A stretch of 64,000 nt of DNA, taken from Companilactobacillus nuruki (GTDB lineage: Bacteria > Bacillota > Bacilli > Lactobacillales > Lactobacillaceae). Numbering within the stretch: the stretch's first letter is position 1; each line of letters starts with the position of its first letter. A program made the position numbers and the translations under genes. Below the pieces are notes generated by a model. That model saw nothing but the letters and a program-made list of their open reading frames with translations. It did not search any database and had not been told where the DNA came from. The stretch is from positions 62,001-126,000 of the forward strand of contig NZ_NIPR01000001.1 in the NCBI RefSeq assembly GCF_002872255.1, given 5' to 3'. Shown in pieces: positions 16,630-26,425 of the stretch.

Positions 16630-17436
16630 CTAATCAAAATATATATCCCTAACTCCTTCCAAATCACTTCCAAATATTTTTTGTGCTTCCGGCTTTAAGG
16701 CTGAAAGAGATCTTAAATTATAGGCATCATGTAATACATATTCTTGAGCCAAAAATACCATCGAACTATTCTTTGTAGTAATTACTCCAGTATTCTTCGA
16801 CTTTTGTGGTAATTTGCCATAAGTGACCTCCTCTCCATCACTTACAACATTCACCCATTTACCGCCATAATCTAAGGTCTTATCCGTTTCAAAAAAATGT
16901 TTATAATATCTTTCAAAAGGAAGCGAATATTGCTGACTGTTGCTAAACAGTATAACAACAAACTTGTGCAATCTTTTTTCTGCTTCTGCCAACGAAGTGA
17001 TTATTTCCGGAGTTAAATCCTCTGAATATATTTGTATATATAATGATTTCTTAGCATTATTTATTTGATAAAGTACTCGTTCAAAAACTTGAGCATATGA
17101 ATCTATCATCCAAATAGACTCTCTTTGTGTTACTGTTCCTAATCCAGATAATGCAGATTGAATACTATCTATATCTGCTTTGCTATCATTTTTTAATTTG
17201 CTAACAAGTTCACTAACTGGCAATGATTTGTACAACGGTGTCTCATCAGCTGACCTCAACACCAATCCTTTTTCCTCCAGAGATGAAAGAATATTATAAA
17301 TTTTAGAACGAGGAACGCCTGAGGATTTACTGATCTTATATCCTGTTGATGCGTCCATCTGTAACAGGGATATATACACCTTTGCTTCATTATTAGTAAT
17401 CCCAAAATTATTTAATAATGCAATTTCATGATCCAT
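16630..17436 (-). CDS. TrmB family transcriptional regulator
   Basis: 268 residues. The N-terminal winged helix is clear (LLNNFGITNNEAKVYISLL, SGVPRSKIYNILSSLEEKGLV, about residues 5-60), followed by a coiled coil and a C-terminal effector domain of the TrmB/TrmBL type. The family is best known as sugar-responsive regulators in archaea but occurs in Firmicutes. It is first in the operon with the TSUP permease and the OCD-like enzyme, with a dyad overlapping its own promoter, so autoregulation is likely. Confidence 0.85.
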   Translation of the reverse strand: MDHEIALLNNFGITNNEAKVYISLLQMDASTGYKISKSSGVPRSKIYNILSSLEEKGLVLRSADETPLYKSLPVSELVSKLKNDSKADIDSIQSALSGLGTVTQRESIWMIDSYAQVFERVLYQINNAKKSLYIQIYSEDLTPEIITSLAEAEKRLHKFVVILFSNSQQYSLPFERYYKHFFETDKTLDYGGKWVNVVSDGEEVTYGKLPQKSKNTGVITTKNSSMVFLAQEYVLHDAYNLRSLSALKPEAQKIFGSDLEGVRDIYFD

Positions 17437-17450
17437 ATTTCCGCCTCAAG

Positions 17451-17501
17451 ATAGTAGCTACCATCTGTGACTACTATAATTTGTAAATTTTATTTTGTCT
17501 A
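17451..17501 (-). promoter_or_regulatory. Promoter and dyad of the TrmB operon
   Basis: On the minus strand TAGACA (17501-17496), a 17-base spacer and TATAGT (17478-17473). The dyad ATAGTAG-N13-CTACTAT (17451-17477) overlaps the -10 and the start region and contains an inner GTAGCTAC palindrome. It is a candidate TrmB operator. Confidence 0.65.
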
Positions 17502-17640
17502 TACTTATTTGTGATTTTTTTATCAATTTTCACAAACTTACTTTTTAATTAGGTTTAAAGAAATTAAAAACGTTTATACACCAATTAATTATAAAATAGC
17601 ATTAGGAATATTGTCGCAAAAATTTCACTAATTAAATTGA

Positions 17641-17671
17641 AAAAAGCATCCCTTTTCTGAGATGTTTTTTT
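17641..17671 (-). terminator. Terminator of the ASCH gene
   Basis: AAACATC and GATGCTTT arms enclose a 10-base loop, with T-rich sequence downstream on the minus strand. It follows the ASCH gene stop at 17731 after about 60 bases. The rest of 17502-17730 shows no gene. Confidence 0.65.
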
Positions 17672-17730
17672 GAATAAAATAATTTGTTGCTCTATAACGC
17701 CGTTATATGAAATCAGTTCAATATTTTCTA

Positions 17731-18060
17731 TTATTTCAAAATAATAGCCAAAGCTCCATATTTCATTTCTCGATCTCGAGAATAAATTTTTTGATTCTCC
17801 TTATCTAATTCTTCAACAGATTCTTCTTCAGAACTACCAACAATTGTTCCGGAATACTTTTCAAATAATTTTTTAAATGTCGAAAATCTTTCCAGATTTA
17901 AAATACTTTTTGTGATTTTTTCACCAGTTTCTAAATCTGTAAATTCAATTTTTTCACCAACCCTTAGTTTGGATCTCTTTTCATCGTTTAACCTTATCTC
18001 AACTTTTTTAATTCCAGACTTAATTGATAAAAATGGCTCATGATTCAAATGCATATTCAT
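17731..18060 (-). CDS. ASCH domain protein
   Basis: 109-residue cytoplasmic protein with the ASCH pattern: an N-terminal FLSIKSGIKKVEIRLNDEK, then LRVGEKIEFTD, and a YSRDREMKYGALAI end. ASCH domains resemble PUA domains and are thought to bind RNA or modified nucleosides; one branch hydrolyses N4-acetylcytidine. No catalytic assignment is justified here. ATG has GAGG upstream. It diverges from the glycerophosphodiesterase gene and stands alone. Confidence 0.75.
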   Translation of the reverse strand: MNMHLNHEPFLSIKSGIKKVEIRLNDEKRSKLRVGEKIEFTDLETGEKITKSILNLERFSTFKKLFEKYSGTIVGSSEEESVEELDKENQKIYSRDREMKYGALAIILK

Positions 18061-18155
18061 AATATTTTTACCTCATTTTTTAATTTTCGATAATTATATC
18101 CCCATAAATCTTATAATTATGTATTATATAGTAGAAACAAATTGGGGGAATACTC

Positions 18156-19934
18156 ATGGGGATATTTGCCGAATATCGGCGACAAAACAGTAATTTTTGG
18201 CGATACTTCTGGAAATACAGTCAAATTATTATCTTAATTCAATTGATTGTTAATTTTATTTTAATACCAGTTCTTAACTTTATGGCTAATGGTATCAATC
18301 GTTTAGGGAATGTTAGTTATGTCTCTTATAGCAACGCTATCTCGTTAATAACTAAGAAGCCACTGGTTGTTTTAGGATTATTGATTGTTTTAATGATCCT
18401 ACTATTAATGGTTTTTGCTCAATTCACATTGATGTTGGTTAGTTTCCAGGCCATCAAATCTCATGCTAATCTTGGCTGGTGGGACTATTTGAAGAGTGTC
18501 AGTAAAAATCTTTTTGGATTACCATTTAAAGCATTCGGATTCTTTTTACTCTATTTTTTAATTATTACACCATTTGGCAGTATGGGAATGTCTTCTAGTC
18601 TTTTAAATAAAGTAAAAATTCCACAGTTTATTTTGGACTGGTTATTCCAAGATCATTTACCAGTTGGTATCTTACTAATGATTGCTTATGTAGTAATTTT
18701 TTACATTGGTTTACGTTGGATTTTAGTCCTTCCTTCAATGATCTTTGAAAATAAATCAATTAAGACTGCTATTATTCATAGTTGGCACAAAACTCGTGGC
18801 CGTACACTTTATTATTTAGGTGTTTTTTTAATTTTAGTTGCAGTATTATCAATTGTTATGTCCGTATCGACTGGTTTACTAATTGCAGCTCAATCGGGTA
18901 TTGAACATATATCATTCTTAAAAAACATTGATTTTACTACGGCGGTTATCAACATGACTGCTATTCAAATCATCAATTACGCTACCAGCATTTACGGTTC
19001 TAGTATGGTAGTCTTAATCATTTTAAGTGACACTTCCACCAATTATTTCTATCCCAATAGAAACCATCGTTCTCATAAATGGTTCTGGGGAATTTTAGGA
19101 ACAGTCGTGATCGTCAGCTTTGTTGGTTATGACTCACTCTATTTCAATAATTGGCTATTAGAACCACCACTCACTATTTCTCACCGTGGCGTTGATGATG
19201 GCAACGGGGTTCAAAATACTATTCAATCACTGAGAGCAACCTCTAAAGAAAAACCTGATTATATTGAAATGGATGTTCAAGAAACCAAAGATCATCAATT
19301 CGTAGTCTATCACGATAATACTCTTAAGGGGTTAGCTGGCAAAAATATTCGTCCCAGTCAAATGACTCTTGATGAACTTACTAATACTGAAATCCATGAA
19401 AATGGTAAAACAACTCATATTGCTAGCTTTGATGATTATTTACAAACAGCAACTAATTTAAATCAAAAATTATTAGTTGAACTAAAGCAGGTATCTGGAA
19501 ATAAAAAAGATTTCGTTAAACTTTTTGCCAAAAAATATGGCAAACGTCTAATTGCTAATAAAGCGATGGTTCATTCTTTAAGTTACAATTATATTGAAGA
19601 GACTAAAGATCTCTTGCCCAAAACAAAAACAAGTTACATATTACCATTTAATTTATTTGGTGTTCCGATAACGAATGCCAATGATTTTACGATGGAATAT
19701 ACCACACTTAATGAGTCATTCATTGACAGTGCGCATCTTCAAAATAAAAAGGTCTTCGCTTGGACTCCTAACGATGATGAATCAATGGATCGAATGATTT
19801 TTATTGGATCTGATGGTATTATTACTGATAACCTAAATATGCTACAAGGTGAAATTAAGCATTTATTTAAAAAATCTAGTTATTCTGATCGTATGATTGC
19901 GTATGTTACTCAGATGCAAAATCCTTTTGATTAG
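18156..19934 (+). CDS. Membrane-fused glycerophosphodiester phosphodiesterase
   Basis: 592 residues in two parts. Residues 1-330 carry about seven membrane segments (the GPDPase membrane domain). Residues 340-585 form a GDPD TIM barrel on the outer face, with ISHRG (catalytic His), IEMDVQ (metal Glu and Asp), VVYHDNTL (second His) and a late WTPND. The enzyme splits glycerophosphodiesters, or trims lipoteichoic-acid or phospholipid head groups, to sn-glycerol 3-phosphate. GGGGG precedes the ATG. Monocistronic. The product could feed the GlpO pathway encoded 20 kb away. Confidence 0.9.
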   Translation: MGIFAEYRRQNSNFWRYFWKYSQIIILIQLIVNFILIPVLNFMANGINRLGNVSYVSYSNAISLITKKPLVVLGLLIVLMILLLMVFAQFTLMLVSFQAIKSHANLGWWDYLKSVSKNLFGLPFKAFGFFLLYFLIITPFGSMGMSSSLLNKVKIPQFILDWLFQDHLPVGILLMIAYVVIFYIGLRWILVLPSMIFENKSIKTAIIHSWHKTRGRTLYYLGVFLILVAVLSIVMSVSTGLLIAAQSGIEHISFLKNIDFTTAVINMTAIQIINYATSIYGSSMVVLIILSDTSTNYFYPNRNHRSHKWFWGILGTVVIVSFVGYDSLYFNNWLLEPPLTISHRGVDDGNGVQNTIQSLRATSKEKPDYIEMDVQETKDHQFVVYHDNTLKGLAGKNIRPSQMTLDELTNTEIHENGKTTHIASFDDYLQTATNLNQKLLVELKQVSGNKKDFVKLFAKKYGKRLIANKAMVHSLSYNYIEETKDLLPKTKTSYILPFNLFGVPITNANDFTMEYTTLNESFIDSAHLQNKKVFAWTPNDDESMDRMIFIGSDGIITDNLNMLQGEIKHLFKKSSYSDRMIAYVTQMQNPFD

Positions 19935-19958
19935 AAAATATAAAATTTCAATATAAAG

Positions 19959-19990
19959 AAACCTAGTAATCAAAGTTGATTACTAGGTTT
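19959..19990. terminator. Bidirectional terminator
   Basis: Stem AAACCTAGTAATCA with its exact complement, 4-base loop, T6 on the plus side and A-rich on the other. It serves the convergent glycerophosphodiesterase and murR genes. Confidence 0.88.
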
Positions 19991-19991
19991 T

Positions 19992-20846
19992 TTAGTTGGA
20001 AAAATATTTACTTACTAACAAATGGGATTCTTTAAGTTTTTGAACATTGGTTTCATAATTTCGTTGTAAATAAAGATAATATATTAAATCAACCGTATAC
20101 AATTGACTTATCAATGACGTGGTCGCTGCCGATCTAATTCTATCTTTGGGAACATTATCACTGGTTAAAATTTTAATATTGGAAATTTTTGCCAAAGTAC
20201 TTTGAGGATTAGAAGTTAAACCAATAATTGGAACTTCTTCATCCTTTGCCAATTTAGCTAAAGTAATGGTTTCCAAAGTCTCTCCTGAATCAGAGATTAG
20301 AAACAATACTTGTTTATTTCTTTGTGTGAGAAAATTTGATGCCATCAGATGGGTATCTTGAGTATTCAATACACTTGTACCAATTCGTGAAAATTTTTGC
20401 GTAAAGTCTTGAGCTACAAGACTTGATGCACCCAAACCGTAAGTTTGAATAATACTAGCCTCGCCTAAAAGATCAACTGTCCGTTGAAGAACATCTTTAT
20501 TAAGTCCTTTACTAGTTATCTCCAAGGTATGTTGAATCCTCACTGCCAATTTATCCTTTATTTCATCAACGTCATCATTAGGTGAAATTTCTTCATAGAT
20601 ACCACTGGTACTAATATTTGAACTGCGTGCCAATTCCACCTTCAAACCTTTGAATCCATCGACACCTAAATCTTGAGCAAATCTAACCACTGTTGCTTGA
20701 CTAACTCCACTTTTCTTTGAAAGTTCAGCAACGCTTAAATTGGGAATCTCTTGAACGTTCTTTAGAATATATTTTCCCAAAATCCGTTCTGCTTTACTAG
20801 CATTTTCCATTTTCGCACGAATTGTTAACAAAATTGTATTTACCAT
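19992..20846 (-). CDS. murR: MurR/RpiR family transcriptional regulator
   Basis: 284 residues: an RpiR-type helix-turn-helix (LSVAELSKKSGVSQATVVRFAQDLG, about residues 35-60) and a SIS sugar-phosphate-binding domain (about 120-250). As last gene of the MurNAc operon it probably senses MurNAc-6-phosphate and represses the operon. It starts 11 bases after murQ with GAGG 9 bases before ATG. Family assignment is firm; the ligand is inferred from context. Confidence 0.9.
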   Translation of the reverse strand: MVNTILLTIRAKMENASKAERILGKYILKNVQEIPNLSVAELSKKSGVSQATVVRFAQDLGVDGFKGLKVELARSSNISTSGIYEEISPNDDVDEIKDKLAVRIQHTLEITSKGLNKDVLQRTVDLLGEASIIQTYGLGASSLVAQDFTQKFSRIGTSVLNTQDTHLMASNFLTQRNKQVLFLISDSGETLETITLAKLAKDEEVPIIGLTSNPQSTLAKISNIKILTSDNVPKDRIRSAATTSLISQLYTVDLIYYLYLQRNYETNVQKLKESHLLVSKYFSN

Positions 20847-20857
20847 CTTCTAAATCC

Positions 20858-21748
20858 TCATCTAATTGCTTTTCGTACAAACCCTCCAGACTTCTTCAAT
20901 GTTTCTTCAGCAGTTGATTTATCCGTTTGTTTGGATATCATCACGATAGCATCTTTGACTGAATAGTCTGCTTTTTTCAAAATTTCTAAGGCCTTATCTT
21001 CTTCAACATTAGTTACCTCACAGATAATATTTATTGATCGTTGAACCAACTTCTTATTTGTCGGTTTAACATCAACCATCAAATTACCATAAGTTTTACC
21101 AATACGAACCATCGAAGCAGTGGACAGCATATTCAAAACCATTTTTTGAGCTGTACCTGATTTTAATCTAGTTGAACCTGATAATACCTCTGGTCCCACA
21201 ACGACCTCAATTTTAATATCGGCATGTTGACTAATTATTGAATTTTCATTGCACGATATGGCTATTGTATCAGCTCCAATTGATTTGGCATAGTCCAATC
21301 CTCCAATGACATAGGGAGTTCGGCCACTGGCTGCTATACCCACAACAACGTCTTTCTTAGTTAAATTGTGCGTTTTTAAATCGCTTGCTCCCAATTCAAC
21401 ATTATCTTCTGCACCTTCAACAGCCAAAATCATTGCTTTTTCTCCACCAGCGATTAATCCTTGAACCATTTCCGGATCACTACCAAAGGTAGGTACACAT
21501 TCCGCTGCATCCAATACTCCCAAACGGCCACTTGTACCAGCACCGATATAAAATAAGCGTCCACCTATTTTAAAGGATTCAGCAATTTTACTAGCACTTT
21601 CGGCAATCTGAGGTAATTCTTTATTCACAGCCATAACAACTTTTTGATCTTCGCTGTTCATTATCTCAACTATTTGTTCAGTACTCATTTCATCCAAATT
21701 ATTTGTCTTTGAATTGCGACTTTCTGTTGACAATTCTTTTATATCCAT
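20858..21748 (-). CDS. murQ: N-acetylmuramic acid 6-phosphate etherase
   Basis: Cleaves the D-lactyl ether of MurNAc-6-phosphate to give GlcNAc-6-phosphate and D-lactate. The SIS-fold signature [19 protein letters not shown] and the downstream GLIAGG and EGAEDN segments are typical of MurQ. ATG at 21757 abuts AGGA with no spacer; ATG at 21748 (MDIKELSTE) has proper spacing of 9, so 296 residues is preferred, the usual family length. It lies between mupG and murR in a tight operon. Confidence 0.95.
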   Translation of the reverse strand: MDIKELSTESRNSKTNNLDEMSTEQIVEIMNSEDQKVVMAVNKELPQIAESASKIAESFKIGGRLFYIGAGTSGRLGVLDAAECVPTFGSDPEMVQGLIAGGEKAMILAVEGAEDNVELGASDLKTHNLTKKDVVVGIAASGRTPYVIGGLDYAKSIGADTIAISCNENSIISQHADIKIEVVVGPEVLSGSTRLKSGTAQKMVLNMLSTASMVRIGKTYGNLMVDVKPTNKKLVQRSINIICEVTNVEEDKALEILKKADYSVKDAIVMISKQTDKSTAEETLKKSGGFVRKAIR

Positions 21749-21759
21749 TTTGATCATTC

Positions 21760-22815
21760 CTAACTTCCTATATCAACTAATTGAATAGCCTGATTGGCAA
21801 TACAATAATTTAATAATTCTATATCATTATCAACAACTTGTCCGATTACATTTACCGTACTATCGGCTGATAACTGTCGCTTAACTATCTGCAATTCACC
21901 TTGATAACGTCCTGATAATCTGTTGTCTAAGGTCACTGCTCCGCGGCTTCTTAGATGATTATTGAGAGGTAAAACAATCGCTTGATTAAGTGATCTCCCC
22001 TCACGTAATCTAACAACATCCTGAGATACATCCGCTCTTTGATGAAATACTTGTTCAATATAACTCGGAGCGTCTACAAAATTTGCTCTTATTTGTAAAA
22101 TATCATTAACAAAAAATTGTTTAAATTGTTCAAACGTACTATCTTTTAAGGCCGGATCTCCAATATAAACACGATCCACATTCATAGTTTTCATAGCTAT
22201 TGCTGAAGATAAGGGATTCTGATATCTATGAGATTCTAAGGTTGGCAATCCTTTATAAACAGGTGCTCTCAAATTTATATCTCCTGGTACAAATGCCATC
22301 ACTCTAAAATTATTATCTTTCAACCACTGATTTCTTGCTTCAAACCATTCTTTATCCAAACCAGTATTTTCACGAGGATAATAATTATGCCAAGCCTCTA
22401 AATTATCGAAATCTGCTTTTAATAACTTTAATTTTTCAATATCAGGTCGTTCAATTGTACTAGCATTCAAAGCCACTTTCATCTTAGTGGACAATTGTGC
22501 CACTTCTTCAATAGAAATACCGTCATCTATTCTCAACATTGTGACATTTAGTTGTTGAAAGATTTTTATATTCTTGGATAAATCTAATTGCAGTCTCTTC
22601 AACGCACTTAATGAAATATCTAGGGTCAATTCAAGTTGATTTTCAAAGCACAAGTTACCTAGTTTTTTTAAATTCTTTAATAGAACTTTTGGATCATCTT
22701 CCGGTAAATTAATGGATGTAAAGACCCCTTTGAAGCCAGCATCAACAAATTTATGAAATATCTTAATATCTTCTTGATTTAATGAATTATGCAGATAAAC
22801 TGAAAATCCTAACAT
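21760..22815 (-). CDS. mupG: MupG-family (DUF871) 6-phospho-N-acetylmuramidase
   Basis: 351 residues with the DUF871 layout: a TIM barrel starting [10 protein letters not shown] and [15 protein letters not shown], the central [12 protein letters not shown] motif, and a small C-terminal beta domain. The Staphylococcus aureus member MupG hydrolyses MurNAc-6-phosphate-GlcNAc, released by the PTS, into MurNAc-6-phosphate and GlcNAc. It sits between the EIIBC permease and murQ, which is exactly the S. aureus setting, so the assignment is strong. A paralogue lies at 29377-30465 in another operon. Confidence 0.92.
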   Translation of the reverse strand: MLGFSVYLHNSLNQEDIKIFHKFVDAGFKGVFTSINLPEDDPKVLLKNLKKLGNLCFENQLELTLDISLSALKRLQLDLSKNIKIFQQLNVTMLRIDDGISIEEVAQLSTKMKVALNASTIERPDIEKLKLLKADFDNLEAWHNYYPRENTGLDKEWFEARNQWLKDNNFRVMAFVPGDINLRAPVYKGLPTLESHRYQNPLSSAIAMKTMNVDRVYIGDPALKDSTFEQFKQFFVNDILQIRANFVDAPSYIEQVFHQRADVSQDVVRLREGRSLNQAIVLPLNNHLRSRGAVTLDNRLSGRYQGELQIVKRQLSADSTVNVIGQVVDNDIELLNYCIANQAIQLVDIGS

Positions 22816-22826
22816 ACTAAACTCCT

Positions 22827-24260
22827 TTATTCTGGATAGATTTCATTAATTCTATTCTCATCAACACCAAAGAACCAAGTAACTACAAATCCTCCCAAAT
22901 AAGCTACTAATAAAGCTAGTAAATAGCTTAGTTGTTGTCCTGGTTGCATAATTAATAATCCAAACAAACCTGAAACGCCTTGTGAAACTGCACCTAGATG
23001 AAATAATGAAGCTACGATACCGCCAAAACCAGCTCCAATACTTGCAGTAACAAAGGCTCTACCTAATGGCAAAGTAACAGCATACATCAAAGGCTCACCC
23101 ACACCTAAAATAGCGACTGGAATAGAACTCATAACCATTTTTTTAAAACGCTTGTTCTTTGATTTGATGTATAAAGCCAAACCAGCACCAACTTGACCGC
23201 CGCCAGCCATCATTAAAATGGGCAACAAATAATTAATACCATGTGTAGGTCCAGTGGGATCGTTTAGTAGAACATGAATTGGTGTTAAAGCCTGATGCAA
23301 ACCAACTGATACCAATGCTAAGAATGTTGATGATAGAATAAATCCACCAAAAACACTCAACTTTGTATAAACAAAATCCATAACTGTGTAAATAGCTGTT
23401 GTCAAGCCAGCACCAACTGGTTGTAGAAATACGACAGCAATCAATGAACCGATAATAACAGTTAATAATGGTGTAAAGAATGTATCCAGAACACTTGGCA
23501 TAATTTTACGAATATTTCTTTCCAAGAAGGCGAAGAAAATACCCATAATTAAGGCCGTTATTAAACCACCAACTCCAACTGTATACGGAGCATGTGTAAA
23601 TGGCATGGAAATAGCTTGTGTACTTAATGGCGAACCCGTGACTACTACTCCTAAACAAAGAGTTCCACCAATACCACCAAGAATTGGGCTACCTTTGAAT
23701 TCTCTAGCAGCATTCATTCCAACAAAGATTGGTAAGAAGGTGAATAATCCCCATCCCAAAGTCTTAATAGTCATGTACCACCAGTCAGTAGCAAAAGCTT
23801 GTCCAGTTTGATAATCAATAACATTCGCTAAACCATTTATTAGTCCAGCAGCAATAATACCAGGCAATAAAGGTATGAAAACATTAGCAATATGTTGAAG
23901 ACCACGTTGTAAGGGTTTATCATGCTTAGCTTTGTTAGCCTGCTTGTTCTCTTTAGCGATCTCTTTAATATTCTCTGTTGATTCAGTTTCATCATCAGCT
24001 TCACTACCTAAAGGAACACCAGTCAACTCAGCAAATGGTTCTGCAATTTTGTTTACCTTACCTGGACCCAAAACGACTTGTAACGTATCAGCTTGAACGA
24101 CTGCTAAAACACCATCAATTCTCTTCAATTCATCAACATTAACTTGGTTATTGTCTTTAATTCCAAGCCTTAGTCTAGTCATACATGCAACGTTAGCCGT
24201 AACATTTTCTTTACCACCAACATTTTTCAATATTTCATTAGCAATATCTTTATTAGTCAT
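22827..24260 (-). CDS. murP: PTS EIIBC permease, MurNAc (disaccharide) specific
   Basis: 477 residues: a cytoplasmic EIIB domain (1-90) with the phosphorylated Cys26 in ANVACMTRLRL, a charged linker, then a ten-segment EIIC domain of the glucose-sucrose class (about 115-470). No EIIA domain is fused or adjacent, so a general EIIA must be borrowed, as with S. aureus MurP. It imports and phosphorylates MurNAc or MurNAc-GlcNAc. GGGGGG precedes the ATG. Substrate is inferred from mupG, murQ and murR downstream. Confidence 0.9.
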   Translation of the reverse strand: MTNKDIANEILKNVGGKENVTANVACMTRLRLGIKDNNQVNVDELKRIDGVLAVVQADTLQVVLGPGKVNKIAEPFAELTGVPLGSEADDETESTENIKEIAKENKQANKAKHDKPLQRGLQHIANVFIPLLPGIIAAGLINGLANVIDYQTGQAFATDWWYMTIKTLGWGLFTFLPIFVGMNAAREFKGSPILGGIGGTLCLGVVVTGSPLSTQAISMPFTHAPYTVGVGGLITALIMGIFFAFLERNIRKIMPSVLDTFFTPLLTVIIGSLIAVVFLQPVGAGLTTAIYTVMDFVYTKLSVFGGFILSSTFLALVSVGLHQALTPIHVLLNDPTGPTHGINYLLPILMMAGGGQVGAGLALYIKSKNKRFKKMVMSSIPVAILGVGEPLMYAVTLPLGRAFVTASIGAGFGGIVASLFHLGAVSQGVSGLFGLLIMQPGQQLSYLLALLVAYLGGFVVTWFFGVDENRINEIYPE

Positions 24261-24273
24261 CGTTGTTCCCCCC

Positions 24274-25164
24274 TTAGAATTCTTGCATTAACCATTCATA
24301 TGCTTTTGGAGTTGCCTTAGTCCAATAAGTCCAATTATGATTATCACCAGTATCTTTAACATATTTAACAGAGAATTTATCTTTCTTTAATGTCTTAACA
24401 AAACGATTAACATTTTTGATAGGTACAGTTGTATCACCAGAGGTAGTTTCTACATAAAACTTCACTGGTTTAGTATCTTTATTAATATATTTTGTTGGAA
24501 ATAAACTGTCATAAACTTTATCAGACCAATTTGTCTTACCATCAGTGAAAGCATGCATATTTTTTCTAATTAGATTATCCTTTGGCAAACTATACCAAAC
24601 CGATGGAGATACCATGATTGCTTTGGAAAAATAATTAGAATATTTCAAAGATAATCTAGCAGCCGCATAACCTCCCATTGAGATACCGCCAACTGCATGA
24701 TCTGATCTTGATTTTGAAACCTTATAAGTAGAATTAATCTTTGGAATCATATCCTTCATAATGGCACTTTCTACTTTTAAACCATCTTTTTGATTGATAT
24801 AAAAACTGTTAAAACCATCAATGAAAACGACAATTGCCTTTCGATTATTCCTTTTCATTGATCCATCAAGCATCTGTTGAGAATTGAATCTTTCTAGTAA
24901 ATTTCTATGATTTCCATATAATCCGTGCATCATATATAAAACTGGATATCTCTTATTTGACTTTGGATTATATCCAGCAGGTAGATAAACATCATAATTC
25001 CAATCTAAATGCATTTGTTTAGAATACATTGTTGTGGTTGTTACCATACTGATAGGCGATACTTTAGCAGCTGCGTCAACTTTAGTGCTAGTAAACGTAG
25101 TTATTCCTAGCATTGCTATAACACCGGTTAAAATAACTAAAAATCTTTTAACATATAATTTCAT
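24274..25164 (-). CDS. Secreted alpha/beta-hydrolase esterase
   Basis: 297-residue esterase with a signal peptide (MKLYVKRFLVILTG..., cleavage near VDA-AAK, residue about 32). The putative-esterase (esterase D-like) fold is shown by YPVLYMMHGLYG (oxyanion region), GGISMGGYAA with the nucleophile Ser, TSGDTTVP for the acid and DNHNWTYW for the His. ATG at 25164 is chosen for GAAGGGA upstream; the longer frame lacks a signal. It is first in the MurNAc operon, so it probably removes acyl groups (perhaps 6-O-acetyl) from wall muropeptides before uptake. That role is inference. Confidence 0.85.
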   Translation of the reverse strand: MKLYVKRFLVILTGVIAMLGITTFTSTKVDAAAKVSPISMVTTTTMYSKQMHLDWNYDVYLPAGYNPKSNKRYPVLYMMHGLYGNHRNLLERFNSQQMLDGSMKRNNRKAIVVFIDGFNSFYINQKDGLKVESAIMKDMIPKINSTYKVSKSRSDHAVGGISMGGYAAARLSLKYSNYFSKAIMVSPSVWYSLPKDNLIRKNMHAFTDGKTNWSDKVYDSLFPTKYINKDTKPVKFYVETTSGDTTVPIKNVNRFVKTLKKDKFSVKYVKDTGDNHNWTYWTKATPKAYEWLMQEF

Positions 25165-25184
25165 GAGAATTCCCTTCCAATCTT

Positions 25185-25231
25185 TGTTAGCGTTTACAAA
25201 TAGATAATACATCTTTTGAATTAAATTTCAA
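25185..25231 (-). promoter_or_regulatory. Promoter and cre site of the MurNAc operon
   Basis: On the minus strand TTGAAA (25231-25226), a 16-base spacer and TATTAT (25209-25204), followed by a perfect cre TGTAAACGCTAACA (25198-25185). CcpA should repress the operon when preferred sugars are present. An imperfect dyad (CATCTT ... AAGATG) spans the promoter spacer and could be the MurR site. Confidence 0.8.
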
Positions 25232-25302
25232 GATGTCATCAATATTGTTGATAAAAAAGAAATTTAATTTCATATGAACAAATTAATTGATCAAATTAAA
25301 TA

Positions 25303-25358
25303 GTCTGTATTGATTTATCAACCATGTTTGAAAAAACATAGCTAATATCAATACAGAC
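25303..25358 (-). terminator. Terminator of the Dga-like operon
   Basis: Arms GTCTGTATTGAT (25303-25314) and complement (25347-25358) with an inner ATGTTT/AAACAT stem. It lies just beyond the kdgK stop at 25426. The T-run is weak on the minus strand. Confidence 0.65.
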
Positions 25359-25425
25359 CATTTTTGTATATTTAAAAAATTAGTATGGAACTATTTATAT
25401 TTGTCACATATTAAATAGATAAAAA

Positions 25426-26415
25426 CTATCTAATTAAATCCTGTTGACTATTATCAATATAATTAAAAACATCCTCTTTACTAAAAATGGGCACATCATT
25501 CATCGTCGATTGAGCCAAAACTGAATTAGCAACAGCAAATTCTAAAGTATCTTCAAAATCCCATTTTTCAAATAGCCCTGTCAATATACCACTAGCAAAG
25601 GCATCCCCACTGCCGATCCGATCCAAAATGTTTAACTCTCTGGCCTGAGATCTATAGAGTTTACCATGATGAAAAATAAATCCTTCAAAGTATTTTTTAC
25701 TATCAATAAAACTTCTTCTACTGCCCGCAAAAAAATTTATTTGATATTCATTACAGAGTTTTTCATATAAATTAGTTTCATTATCGTCCTGATAGTCTAA
25801 CAAATCAGTTAAGTCCCTCTTACTACCAAACAAAATATCAACATAAGGCAACATTTTTTGATACCTTTTCTTTATTGAATCATGGTTATTTTCCTGATTC
25901 AAACTAATTCGATAGTTAAAGTCAAAGCATACTACCTTATTTCTATCATGTGCTTCTTGCGCAAGCTTTATTGCAGCCAATTGGGTTTGCTTGGTCAAAC
26001 TTAACGCGATTCCACAAATATGGACAACATCAATTCCAATCAGTGCCTTTTCAAAATCATAATTTTCATAATTCATTTGACTAAAGGAACTGGACAATCT
26101 GTCTTGGTATGTGACACGCTCTGGTCTGGACCCATGTCCTAATTCAACGAAAAAACTACCCATACTTTTACCATTACGAAGTATTCGTTTGTCAGAAATT
26201 CCCAATTTTCGCAAATCAGAAACAGTTTTTTCACCAACCGGATTATCAGGAATAGTTGTCAAAATTGTCGTATTATATCCAAAATGTGCCAAACTGCTTA
26301 GTAAATTTACGCCTGTTCCCACGGTTGTAACAGTTAAACTATCACTTTGCTCTAACATCATTTTATCGGCAACTGTAAATCTCAACATTACCTCTCCAAA
26401 GGCTAAAATATTCAT
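25426..26415 (-). CDS. kdgK: PfkB-family 2-keto-3-deoxygluconate kinase
   Basis: 329-residue ribokinase-like kinase that phosphorylates 2-keto-3-deoxygluconate to KDPG. Seen: N-terminal ILAFGEVMLRF, a TVGTGVNLLSSLAHFG sugar-binding segment, and the C-terminal DRIGSGDAFASGI, where the catalytic Asp and anion hole sit (GSGD instead of the common GAGD). AGGGG precedes the ATG. It is the last gene of the operon, 10 bases after dgaF. KDPG is the substrate of the adjacent aldolase, which supports the assignment. Confidence 0.88.
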   Translation of the reverse strand: MNILAFGEVMLRFTVADKMMLEQSDSLTVTTVGTGVNLLSSLAHFGYNTTILTTIPDNPVGEKTVSDLRKLGISDKRILRNGKSMGSFFVELGHGSRPERVTYQDRLSSSFSQMNYENYDFEKALIGIDVVHICGIALSLTKQTQLAAIKLAQEAHDRNKVVCFDFNYRISLNQENNHDSIKKRYQKMLPYVDILFGSKRDLTDLLDYQDDNETNLYEKLCNEYQINFFAGSRRSFIDSKKYFEGFIFHHGKLYRSQARELNILDRIGSGDAFASGILTGLFEKWDFEDTLEFAVANSVLAQSTMNDVPIFSKEDVFNYIDNSQQDLIR

Positions 26416-26425
26416 AATTTAACCC

